Virus record (IMG/VR): IMGVR_UViG_3300008116_000330
Coordinates: 1 to 39,473 of that record
Origin: a virus
Direction: 5' to 3' (one strand)
DNA length: 39,473 nucleotides
In this document: in pieces, positions 33,003 to 39,473 of the stretch
Layout of the letters: each line of letters begins with the position of its first letter
Numbering within the stretch: the first letter of the stretch is position 1
Notes under the pieces: model-generated
Database searches by the model: none
The model's input: only the letters and a program-made list of their open reading frames with translations
Told to the model about the DNA's origin: nothing
Made by a program: the position numbers and the translations under genes

Positions 33003-34276
33003 TTGAAAAGGGCCAACTACAAGTTGATGGAACATTTCAGGTACAGATTGATTTGGGCCTCCAGTTTGACGGTTACCTGACAGTTCCTGACTTGGTTCAC
33101 GAACGATCAGAGATCACTCTGTCGATCAACAACACTGCTCGTCATTTACACCAGTTCACGACAGTCAATCTTTCCGTGGTGGATGTTCTGACCAAGAACT
33201 CCATTCTTCAAACAACGCCAAATGTCAAGATTCGAATTGGCGTGTCACAGGGCCAAGGAATTTTTTGGTTTCCTTGGCAAAAACACATCCTAATGTACAC
33301 GGACATTATCCCATTGGGCAAGGGATATTCCATCACATTTGTAACTAACGACTTTCTGGGAGCAGCCAAGCGTCAATACAAAACACGCTTCCACAACGGC
33401 ACGATACAATCCATAGTTGAGAAGATTGCCATTGATAATGGCCTAAACTATCTGGTTGAACCCACTCAGGGATCCTGGTCTTACATTCAGAGCAACCAAA
33501 CTGACTCTGATTTTCTTGCCAAACTAGCTGTTAGAGCCGTAAATAATTTTGGACATGGTGGGTTTCGATATTTCGTACAAGACAATGTCTTGCACTTTCA
33601 CACCTTAGACTACGTTGCTACCATACGTAATGCCAGTGTATTTGACCTTTCTGGCACCAAAGTTGTGTTGTCGAGTAGAGTTCAGGACGCTGTGGATGAA
33701 GGTGCTCCTGGAGTAAAAGTAGTTGGCATTGATCCATATGAGGGACAGGTATACGCTTTTGAATCTGATCCTCAGAAAGTTCCAATTCATGGTAACCAAT
33801 CACCAGATCTTCAGTCACTAAGTAAGCTGATTGTGGGTATTCACCCATCAGCCAATAGGTTTGATGAGTTAAAGGCCATGGCTCAGTCTGAATATGATTG
33901 GGCCAGAACTGACTTGTTAGAATGTGTGCTAACAGTTGAGAAGGGTTATCCAATTCAACTCAATGACATTATACGGGTCACCTTAAATTCGGCGTCATCC
34001 TCTCAATCACCATGGGGTGGAACCTATACTGTGGTGGCTGTTTCTCACGTAATCACAAAAGGCACGTCTGTCTCCACCATAAAACTGCAACGTGGAGAAT
34101 TTCTTGTTTCTAATATCAACAGGTCTCGTCCCGCGGATTCGATATCGACCTCTAACTATGAGGCTCCAGGTCAGCCTATAGATCTCTCTGACATATCATC
34201 CTCCTTGAGCACCAAAGGTCCTCTGGACTCATTTACAGATGGACGTTATGTCCGTGCTGTGGTGCCAACTACTTAG
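32999..34276 (+). CDS. baseplate hub protein (gp27/gpD-like)
   Basis: The 425-residue product begins with beta strands and has the hub-type segment FHNGTIQSIVEKIAIDNGLNY followed by WSYIQSNQTDSDFLAKLA (about residues 131-178). This is the signature of phage late control gpD/VgrG and T4 gp27-like barrels, in which a small helical domain with Q-x(3-5)-SDxxFLxxLA packs on the barrel. A second half continues with beta-rich segments (LNDIIRVTLNSAS, TYTVVAVSHVI) and a Ser/Pro-rich tail. The protein forms the trimeric hub under the tail tube, where the spike attaches. Its stop shares TTAG with the convergent glutamine amidotransferase gene. Confidence 0.75.
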   Translation: MIEKGQLQVDGTFQVQIDLGLQFDGYLTVPDLVHERSEITLSINNTARHLHQFTTVNLSVVDVLTKNSILQTTPNVKIRIGVSQGQGIFWFPWQKHILMYTDIIPLGKGYSITFVTNDFLGAAKRQYKTRFHNGTIQSIVEKIAIDNGLNYLVEPTQGSWSYIQSNQTDSDFLAKLAVRAVNNFGHGGFRYFVQDNVLHFHTLDYVATIRNASVFDLSGTKVVLSSRVQDAVDEGAPGVKVVGIDPYEGQVYAFESDPQKVPIHGNQSPDLQSLSKLIVGIHPSANRFDELKAMAQSEYDWARTDLLECVLTVEKGYPIQLNDIIRVTLNSASSSQSPWGGTYTVVAVSHVITKGTSVSTIKLQRGEFLVSNINRSRPADSISTSNYEAPGQPIDLSDISSSLSTKGPLDSFTDGRYVRAVVPTT

Positions 34277-35013
34277 CCACCAATGTAGCACCCATTTCGA
34301 TGGGTCTGACGTACGAACTCCTTGGCTGAGCTTTGGTTATGCCAAGATTCCACCAGTCCATCGTTGGTGACTTCATAGGCCACACCTTCCTTCAGTTCAA
34401 TCAACGTCATGTTGTGAATGTGATTTTTTGGGAAGTGCTGCTGACGTGACGCGATCAATACTGCAGGGGTTAGTGTGCCAGAGTCACCAATTACCAGACC
34501 ATGTGCAGCTAGCAAGCTTTGCTGGTGCCTGTAGACGAACATCTTCCACTGGCCATCGATTTGTTCAAACCAAGCCAGTCCAACGGATCCCCAAGCTGGT
34601 GAAATATCACGTTGATGAATGAGTGGCCCAAGACATTCAGAGTCAACGATTGCATCAGACTTAATCTGACGATAGTTGCTGATCACTCCGTTGTGGACGA
34701 AGTGCACGCCATTGTCTGAGAAAGGATGAGCATTCTCATCACAGATTCGACCGTGTGTTGCGTAGCGAGTATGGCCAATGCCCATACTATGAGTAGACAT
34801 GCGATCTAACCGATGGTTATGATTTCGAAGAGCAACACTCGCTGAGATCGCCTTCTTCCAGAGATCTAAGGTATAGTCTTCGCCACCACGTCGACCTACG
34901 TTGTCAATTGTCATCAGCCCAGTGGACATGGGCCCAGATGGTTCTGCCCTTCGGAAAAACTCACGAAGAAGTGACTTGCCAATGTTTCCCTTCCAACCAA
35001 TAATAGCACACAT
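34273..35013 (-). CDS. class II glutamine amidotransferase
   Basis: The 246-residue product is an Ntn-type glutaminase domain with no synthase domain attached. Cys2 directly follows the start Met (MCAIIGW), which fixes the start. Conserved motifs are GHTRYATHG (80-88), NAHPF (94-98) and HNGVISNY (107-114). It would release ammonia from glutamine and pass it to a partner enzyme. In phages, such domains are known beside nucleotide or base modification enzymes; none is evident in the window. It is transcribed from a promoter whose -10 box ends 7 nt before the ATG, so a leaderless mRNA is expected. Confidence 0.9.
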   Translation of the reverse strand: MCAIIGWKGNIGKSLLREFFRRAEPSGPMSTGLMTIDNVGRRGGEDYTLDLWKKAISASVALRNHNHRLDRMSTHSMGIGHTRYATHGRICDENAHPFSDNGVHFVHNGVISNYRQIKSDAIVDSECLGPLIHQRDISPAWGSVGLAWFEQIDGQWKMFVYRHQQSLLAAHGLVIGDSGTLTPAVLIASRQQHFPKNHIHNMTLIELKEGVAYEVTNDGLVESWHNQSSAKEFVRQTHRNGCYIGG

Positions 35014-35020
35014 GATGCTG

Positions 35021-35048
35021 AGTATACCTGACTTGGAGTTTTTGTAAA
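35021..35048 (-). promoter_or_regulatory. sigma70-like promoter, leaderless arrangement, upstream of glutamine amidotransferase gene
   Basis: On the minus strand, TTTACA (35048-35043) and TATACT (35026-35021) are 16 nt apart, and the -10 box ends 7 nt before the ATG (35013). The start codon is fixed by the catalytic Cys2, so this promoter must give a leaderless transcript if used. It lies in the 39-nt gap after the endonuclease gene. Confidence 0.65.
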
Positions 35049-35052
35049 CAAC

Positions 35053-35511
35053 TTATTCTCGAATAGTTGCTTTTTGCTCGATGATGGCCCTCTCAACGTC
35101 TATGACCATATGGGGTCCAATGCGCACCCGGCGTAGAGTCCAACCTTTGTCGGCTGCATTTTTGTCCTTGGCTTGGTCTCTGATTCTGTGCCTTTTGTGC
35201 ATGTGGTACCTTCTTGAGTCTAGTTCGATCAGTAGACCCAAGTTTGGAACGGCAAAGTCATAGATGAATGGTCCCAGTTTGAACTCAGCTGTGGCTTCCA
35301 CGTTGTTTTCTTGAAGCCACATCCTGACCTCTTTCTCTGGTGGTGTCTCGTTGTTTTTACGATTCAACCGTTGAACTCTTGGTTTTGACAGGCACTCAAA
35401 ACATGTAAAGATGTGCGTGTTGTATCTGTAACCCGGCTTGTGCTTACCAAGATTTGCTGCCTTGAGTTTTTTACACTGACAGCAAACATCAGGCATTCCT
35501 GGATAGATCAT
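35053..35511 (-). CDS. DUF559/Vsr-like endonuclease with N-terminal zinc ribbon
   Basis: The 152-residue product has four or five N-terminal Cys (Cys10/11, Cys13, Cys37, Cys40), giving a zinc ribbon. It is followed by a PD-(D/E)xK-fold domain of DUF559/Vsr type: PPEKEVRMWL (helix with Glu), then GPFIYDFAVPNLGLLIELDSR with Asp85 and Glu96-x-Asp98, then RDQAKDKNAADKGWTLRRV, which is very typical (RxxAKDxxAxxxGWxxxRV). It probably cuts DNA, for recombination, mobility or as a homing-like enzyme. It overlaps the small gene upstream (35508-35511) and is part of a three-gene minus-strand block. Confidence 0.75.
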   Translation of the reverse strand: MIYPGMPDVCCQCKKLKAANLGKHKPGYRYNTHIFTCFECLSKPRVQRLNRKNNETPPEKEVRMWLQENNVEATAEFKLGPFIYDFAVPNLGLLIELDSRRYHMHKRHRIRDQAKDKNAADKGWTLRRVRIGPHMVIDVERAIIEQKATIRE

Positions 35512-35789
35512 ATCTCGTCAACCAACGCAAAAATCTCTTCAACAAGCAACCATACTTCATCTGACAGTCTAACATTATGCAACTCAAGACTTTCTGAACC
35601 TGAGAAACATTCTTTCAACCTTTCCAGATTTTCTGGGCTTCCAAATACTTTCTTGGCTATGTCCGGAGGGACATCAAACCTTGAACCGTTTTCACAGATG
35701 ATGGAAATCTCTGAGCCTGATGTCATCTTTATCCCATCATCTGGATCAAGATTTTCAGCTTCCTTACGTAGTCTATTTAGTGAGAACAT
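35508..35789 (-). CDS. small hypothetical protein
   Basis: The product has 93 residues from ATG 35789; an in-frame ATG at 35813 adds eight residues but would overlap the divergent gene at 35799, so 35789 is preferred. Sequence: a helical start (SLNRLRKEAENLD), a strand SEISIICENGSRFDVP, and helical, acidic remaining parts. It overlaps the endonuclease start by 4 nt and may be its partner or an inhibitor; that is only a guess from adjacency. Confidence 0.5.
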   Translation of the reverse strand: MFSLNRLRKEAENLDPDDGIKMTSGSEISIICENGSRFDVPPDIAKKVFGSPENLERLKECFSGSESLELHNVRLSDEVWLLVEEIFALVDEI

Positions 35790-35798
35790 AGTTATGTT

Positions 35799-36374
35799 GT
35801 GAGATTCAATCAACGAAAAGAGTGGTTGTACGACCCTGAGATCTTCAAGCGCTATGATACTCAGACAGCCTTACGTATTCAGGCAGAATACGTGCGGAAG
35901 CATTCCCCAAGACCTTTTCCAAGGTTCATGGAAGTCAACAGAAATAACTCTCAAATCGATACTCTTTGGCACGTTCCGTTGCCCGAAAGAACCGGCTTTT
36001 CAAGACAGCTTGACATACCAGCAATAAACTATTTTGAAAAGCCGAATTGGACTCTTACAGCCCAAGGTTTGGTGCCTAAGAGGAACGATAGATTCTGGTT
36101 GGCCAATAGCATCCTAGCAGAAGAGTGCATAGACTATTTTCCTGAAAGAGGAGACATGGTATTTTGGAATGGATACAGATACGCAATAATTAACGTTGTA
36201 CTGCCACCTGAAGCATACTGGCAGCAGACAAATGTGTGGTTAGGAATGTATGTTGAATGCTCAATCGTTCCAGAGGGTGATGCAAAACCTCTTGTTAATG
36301 TCAGTTATGTTCATCCAACTGAGATGAGCCCAGCAGGCCAACTGGCTCAAGAATTTGTTAGAAAAGGTCTATGA
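35799..36374 (+). CDS. virion structural protein (neck/head-closure-like, candidate)
   Basis: The 191-residue product starts with GTG, nine bases from the divergent minus-strand start. The second half has FPERGDMVFWNGYRYAIINV followed by PPEAYWQQTNVWLGMYVEC, a short beta-rich domain of the type seen in head-closure and neck proteins (GDxVxxxGxxYxIxxV). The N-terminal half has aromatic, Pro-rich sequence (KHSPRPFPRFME). The assignment is by pattern and genomic neighbourhood (next to tail genes), not by a search. Its stop overlaps the next gene by ATGA. Confidence 0.57.
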   Translation: MRFNQRKEWLYDPEIFKRYDTQTALRIQAEYVRKHSPRPFPRFMEVNRNNSQIDTLWHVPLPERTGFSRQLDIPAINYFEKPNWTLTAQGLVPKRNDRFWLANSILAEECIDYFPERGDMVFWNGYRYAIINVVLPPEAYWQQTNVWLGMYVECSIVPEGDAKPLVNVSYVHPTEMSPAGQLAQEFVRKGL

Positions 36375-36721
36375 TTGACATGGTATCCATAGCAAATGAT
36401 GCCTTGTCTGATACTTTGAACTCGGCCTCAGACTCCGAAAGAATGCTGATATCTGAGGCTCTTTTCAAAGAGTTTGTCGACTCCACAAGAAAACTTCCTC
36501 TGTCTGATCTTGATGCCAGAGTGGCCAAGCTAAAGGAACAGATCAACAGCTTAGCCATAGACTTAAGGTTTGAAGTCAAAGTTCAAGACTCAGAGGTTGT
36601 TATTACTGCTGAAGGCTTCTCAGACGAAACCTTGTCACGATTAACCCGTGGCACGGATTGGTTTGAGGGCCGGGATATCGGGAATGATATTCTGAAATCG
36701 ATGTCTGGTACTAGTAGTTAA
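36371..36721 (+). CDS. hypothetical protein
   Basis: The 116-residue product has an N-terminal helix (ANDALSDTLNSASDSERML), a predicted coiled-coil-like helix (LDARVAKLKEQINSLAIDL), then strands FEVKVQDSEVVITAEGF and a C-terminal helical part. It is between two likely tail/neck genes and overlaps the upstream gene by ATGA. Not recognised. Confidence 0.55.
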   Translation: MIDMVSIANDALSDTLNSASDSERMLISEALFKEFVDSTRKLPLSDLDARVAKLKEQINSLAIDLRFEVKVQDSEVVITAEGFSDETLSRLTRGTDWFEGRDIGNDILKSMSGTSS

Positions 36722-36729
36722 ATCGCAAC

Positions 36730-36996
36730 ATGAATGCCAAGCAAATCCTAGAGAAGGCCCTGGAGACAGTGGACCTGAAGAAGCCAAAGACCATTGTTGA
36801 GGCTGCTAACACGGCCCTTGGTCTTAACAACGTAAAGGTTGGTGGTGATGTGGCCATCATTGATGATCCCACATTCCCAACAGCTGGTCTCAAAGGCAAA
36901 GTCAAGAAGATCGACCTTGACAGTGGACTAGCCACCGTTCAACTCCACAACGGTGACGAGGTTCCTCTTCAAGTCAATCAACTTATTGCCCTTTAA
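36730..36996 (+). CDS. small KOW-like domain protein
   Basis: The 88-residue product has a helical N-terminus (residues 1-30) and a compact beta part, VGGDVAIIDDPTFPTAGLKG followed by VKKIDLDSGLATVQLHNGDE. This fits the KOW/SH3-type pattern (G-x-V-x-V...G-x-x-G-x-V...x-V-x-L) seen in ribosomal and transcription factors and in small phage proteins. Function unknown. The next gene starts 2 nt after its stop. Confidence 0.58.
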   Translation: MNAKQILEKALETVDLKKPKTIVEAANTALGLNNVKVGGDVAIIDDPTFPTAGLKGKVKKIDLDSGLATVQLHNGDEVPLQVNQLIAL

Positions 36997-36997
36997 G

Positions 36998-37867
36998 GTG
37001 AATTCTGTTCGACGCATACTGGGTGAGTTTACTGGCACTGGTTCCATGGGCGCAGTTGAAGTTGTGCCTGTCATGGTTAACACAGCGTCGTCTACTCATC
37101 AGCAGCCTCGTCGAAAGGTGTTACCTCATCTGAGACGTAAGCGCAAACCCGTGTCTGAAACAGTCACGGCTGATGTGGCTCCTGTGCTGGTAAATCCAGC
37201 CCCAGAGCTCATGGCCAGACTGAGAGACAGAGTCAATCCTAAGGATAAGAAGAAGTCGGCCATCGAGTCAATTCTGGGAGAGGCTGAAGACAAAAGCCTA
37301 ATACCAGCCGATGCTGACCCACTTCTGACCACAAAGGAAGTTGAGGATGCAGAGAAGGTAAAGCATAACACTGTCAACTTAGACAAGGAAGACCTTCTTC
37401 AACCATCACTCGCTCTTGTCGCTCCAGACACCACTCCAAATGCGACTAAGGAACTTGATCCATCTCTAGTTCCAAATCGTGATCCGGCTTTGTCAACCAT
37501 CTTGGGTGATAAGCCGTCTGCTGGTCCAACAAACACGGTTAGGACCGAATCTTCGAAGAAGGTCGAGACTCCAAAAATACAGGAGTCAGTGATCAATGAA
37601 CCGAAGAGCATTGAGGAGAGTTTGCCTTCTTTTGAAATGCCCCGTCCTCCTGGAGAGTTTCTCCGGTCGATTGGTGACATTACAGGAGAGGGACGAGAAG
37701 AGAAGCCAAAGGTTGAGTTAGTCGTTGGCAACTCTTCAAATCCTGTCGGCGCTACAGTATCAGAAGGAATGTTAGGTGCTTCAGAGATGCCAACTCCTAA
37801 GGAGGCCAACATCGATAGAACCATGGACGCATTCCGAAGATTTCATCGAGTTAAAACACAAAAGTAA
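36998..37867 (+). CDS. disordered proline/charge-rich hypothetical protein
   Basis: From GTG 36998 (the frame is open from 36953, inside the previous gene; ATG 37046 is a later option) the product is about 289 residues. It is low in aromatic residues, rich in Pro, Ser, Glu and Lys, with a basic cluster (QQPRRKVLPHLRRKRKP) near the N-terminus and a helical C-terminal tip (NIDRTMDAFRRFHRVKTQK). It is likely intrinsically disordered, and could be an assembly or scaffold-like factor upstream of the tail sheath. Not recognised. Confidence 0.52.
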   Translation: MNSVRRILGEFTGTGSMGAVEVVPVMVNTASSTHQQPRRKVLPHLRRKRKPVSETVTADVAPVLVNPAPELMARLRDRVNPKDKKKSAIESILGEAEDKSLIPADADPLLTTKEVEDAEKVKHNTVNLDKEDLLQPSLALVAPDTTPNATKELDPSLVPNRDPALSTILGDKPSAGPTNTVRTESSKKVETPKIQESVINEPKSIEESLPSFEMPRPPGEFLRSIGDITGEGREEKPKVELVVGNSSNPVGATVSEGMLGASEMPTPKEANIDRTMDAFRRFHRVKTQK

Positions 37868-37881
37868 TTAGAACAGAATTT

Positions 37882-39473
37882 ATGGCTACCTCACCTACGA
37901 CATTCCCGGGGTTTTATGCTTCTGTAATTGACAAGAGTTTTGCTCCTGTCACTCTCAGTCGTTTTCGTGGCGGACTCACTGGCGTTGCCAACAAGGGACC
38001 GTTCAACACTCCAACTCTGGTAAACTCTCTGACGGAGTTCGCCAACAAGTTCGGTGACTCGAATGTCACCAACGATGCTGGTTGGGCCGGTCAGTTGGCT
38101 GTGACCGCCGCTTCAGTTGCTGACTTCAGCGGCAGCAGCTTGATTGTCCGCATTGGCCATCAGTACGAGTCAACAGGCGTTGTTGACAATGCTAGCGGCG
38201 CTGCTTCTGGCACATCCACAATCACAGTCACAAATGCCAATCACTTTACTGTTGGTGATTACATCAGAATTATTGATGCTCAAGGCGAAGTTGAGACTAC
38301 CTCCAACGCTGTAATCTCTAACGTTAATGTGGGTGCGGACACCATTACTATTGACACTCCTCTGCAGTACACCTACGCGAATGGTTCAACCATCTATCGT
38401 AGCTCTCAATCTGGTGCGGCGACCTCTGCTGAAGCATTCCTCTCAGCTTTTACCTTTGTTACCAACAGAGTGGGTTCTGGTTCCTCTGCTACTGTCTCTG
38501 GAACCAAGGGTGAGTTTACCTTGGAGTGCACTGCCGACCTAAGCAAGAAGACTATCACAGCTATCAGTGCTTCAGGCGGCACAGTGACTGCCACTACATC
38601 CTCTGCTCACAACTACGCGGTTGGTGACCAAATCAAAATCGAGAATGTTGTTGCTTCCAGTGGCAATGGTGTCTTTAACGGCACATACACACTTCTCACT
38701 GCCTCTGGCAGCACATTCACCTACGCCTCACTAACATCTTTCAGTGATACTGGCATATCAGCCACCGTTGGCGGTGTGATGACGGCTGCTGCCCTTTCTG
38801 CCGGTGATCTTATCAAGATCAGTAACTCTACCAACCCAACAGTTGGTCTAGCGACTGATACAGGTGAAGTGCTAGTAAAATCCGTGGTGGCCAACAATAC
38901 CACTGGTGGATGCACAATCACACTGTATCCTTCAGGTGTAACCTCACTGGGTTATCAGTCTCTCCCTCTCCAAGCCAACTACACCACCGCTCGCATCTAC
39001 AAGGTCAAGCGCGCTGATGGCCTTGATAGTGGTGGCGCTTTCGACACATACAGAATTCTTCACCTGTGGGCTTCTTCTGAAGGCACCTGGGCCAACTCTG
39101 ATTCAGCCACCAACTCTAACCTGGTGGTTGGTATTGGCCCTGGCTCCGCGGCTGGTTCCAAGAAGTTGCTGGTTTTCTACAACACTGAGTTGGTTGAGAC
39201 GATCGACAACCTGACGTATTTGGATTCCACAGCGGACACCTTCTTCCCAACTAAGGTCAATGCCACATCGGCTTATGTTCGCGTTGGATATGATGGCATC
39301 GCTGACGAATTCTTGGTCAATGATGTTCCTCCAGCAAACACTCTTGATGGCTGGAACATTACTAACCTCGGTGGTAAGACCAACGTTGCTAACTTCACTG
39401 GTGGCGACAATGGTGCCAACACTGAGAATTCTGACTGGGTCGGCGATCTCAATCCTACCACTGACCTCTACAC
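37882..39473 (+). CDS. 18: tail sheath protein (gp18-like), 3' end outside the window
   Basis: The frame is open from ATG 37882 to the end of the window (530 codons, no stop). The N-terminus reads TFPGFYASVIDKSFAPVTLS, then RGGLTGVANKGPFNTPTLV and TEFANKFG, the standard start of phage contractile tail sheath proteins. Later segments (LGYQSLPLQANYTTARIYKV, GIGPGSAAGSKKLLVFYN, FFPTKVNATSAYVRV) continue the pattern. Two inserted beta domains are seen at about residues 110-170 and 233-300; the second (HNYAVGDQIKIENV, then FNGTYTLL) resembles a repeat common in tail fibre and tail proteins. The sheath contracts to drive the tube through the envelope. No Shine-Dalgarno precedes the start. Confidence 0.9.
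   Translation, partial: MATSPTTFPGFYASVIDKSFAPVTLSRFRGGLTGVANKGPFNTPTLVNSLTEFANKFGDSNVTNDAGWAGQLAVTAASVADFSGSSLIVRIGHQYESTGVVDNASGAASGTSTITVTNANHFTVGDYIRIIDAQGEVETTSNAVISNVNVGADTITIDTPLQYTYANGSTIYRSSQSGAATSAEAFLSAFTFVTNRVGSGSSATVSGTKGEFTLECTADLSKKTITAISASGGTVTATTSSAHNYAVGDQIKIENVVASSGNGVFNGTYTLLTASGSTFTYASLTSFSDTGISATVGGVMTAAALSAGDLIKISNSTNPTVGLATDTGEVLVKSVVANNTTGGCTITLYPSGVTSLGYQSLPLQANYTTARIYKVKRADGLDSGGAFDTYRILHLWASSEGTWANSDSATNSNLVVGIGPGSAAGSKKLLVFYNTELVETIDNLTYLDSTADTFFPTKVNATSAYVRVGYDGIADEFLVNDVPPANTLDGWNITNLGGKTNVANFTGGDNGANTENSDWVGDLNPTTDLY

Noticed and set aside
33252-33278. 9-bp perfect hairpin with a T-rich loop in the baseplate hub gene
   Set aside because: T residues are in the loop and the stem is followed by A residues, so it is not a terminator; probably chance.

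Overview
The window is a stretch of the genome of a large tailed phage with a contractile tail (T4-like myovirus, Caudoviricetes). The main evidence is a set of T4-type proteins: RecA-like UvsX, zinc-containing gp32-like ssDNA-binding protein, a UvsY-like mediator, gp46/SbcC-like ATPase, gp21-type prohead protease, gp23-type major capsid protein, gp27/gpD-type baseplate hub and a gp18-type tail sheath. Genes are packed almost without gaps (many ATGA, GTGA or TAATG junctions), no non-coding stretch exceeds about 90 bases, and no tRNA, CRISPR array or insertion sequence was seen. The host cannot be read from the sequence. Most starts lack a Shine-Dalgarno sequence, and three genes seem to have promoters placed so that their mRNAs would be leaderless.

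Layout. 1-4191: NAD-dependent DNA ligase, a RuvC-like resolvase and two probable virion proteins. 4282-6237: SNF2-type helicase behind its own promoter. 6256-9280: first glycosyltransferase cluster (two GT-A types, a small basic ORF, a GT9 heptosyltransferase-like protein). 9277-12866: recombination operon UvsY-like / gp32 / UvsX / degenerate phage metallopeptidase-like protein. 12924-16078: a hypothetical gene, then two adjacent sigma-factor-like genes, the first carrying an intrinsic-terminator-like hairpin inside its coding region. 16075-19777: membrane protein, a peptidoglycan-binding/GT2 fusion, a fucosyltransferase-like protein and a minus-strand GT2. 19804-23192: small ORF, fused prohead protease-scaffold protein, major capsid protein and a bidirectional terminator. 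23193-28466: minus-strand OB-fold-like gene, HhH-GPD-like gene, tape measure-like protein and a tail/baseplate protein. 28463-34276: minus-strand gp46-like gene, hypothetical, SWIM-type zinc protein, small structural ORFs and the baseplate hub. 34273-35789: minus-strand glutamine amidotransferase, DUF559/Vsr-like endonuclease and a small ORF. 35799 to the end: small neck/tail-type genes, a disordered protein and the 5' part of the tail sheath gene, which runs off the window.

How they work together. Ligase, RuvC-like nuclease, SNF2 helicase, gp32, UvsX, UvsY-like and gp46-like proteins form a recombination-dependent replication and repair set, with bacterial-type enzymes in place of T4 ligase gp30 and endonuclease VII. 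The two sigma-like proteins are candidates for middle/late gene switching. Six glycosyltransferases in two groups suggest glycan decoration of virion, DNA or host surface. Head and tail genes are interrupted by single minus-strand genes, some with their own promoters, that look like early-expressed insertions in late regions.
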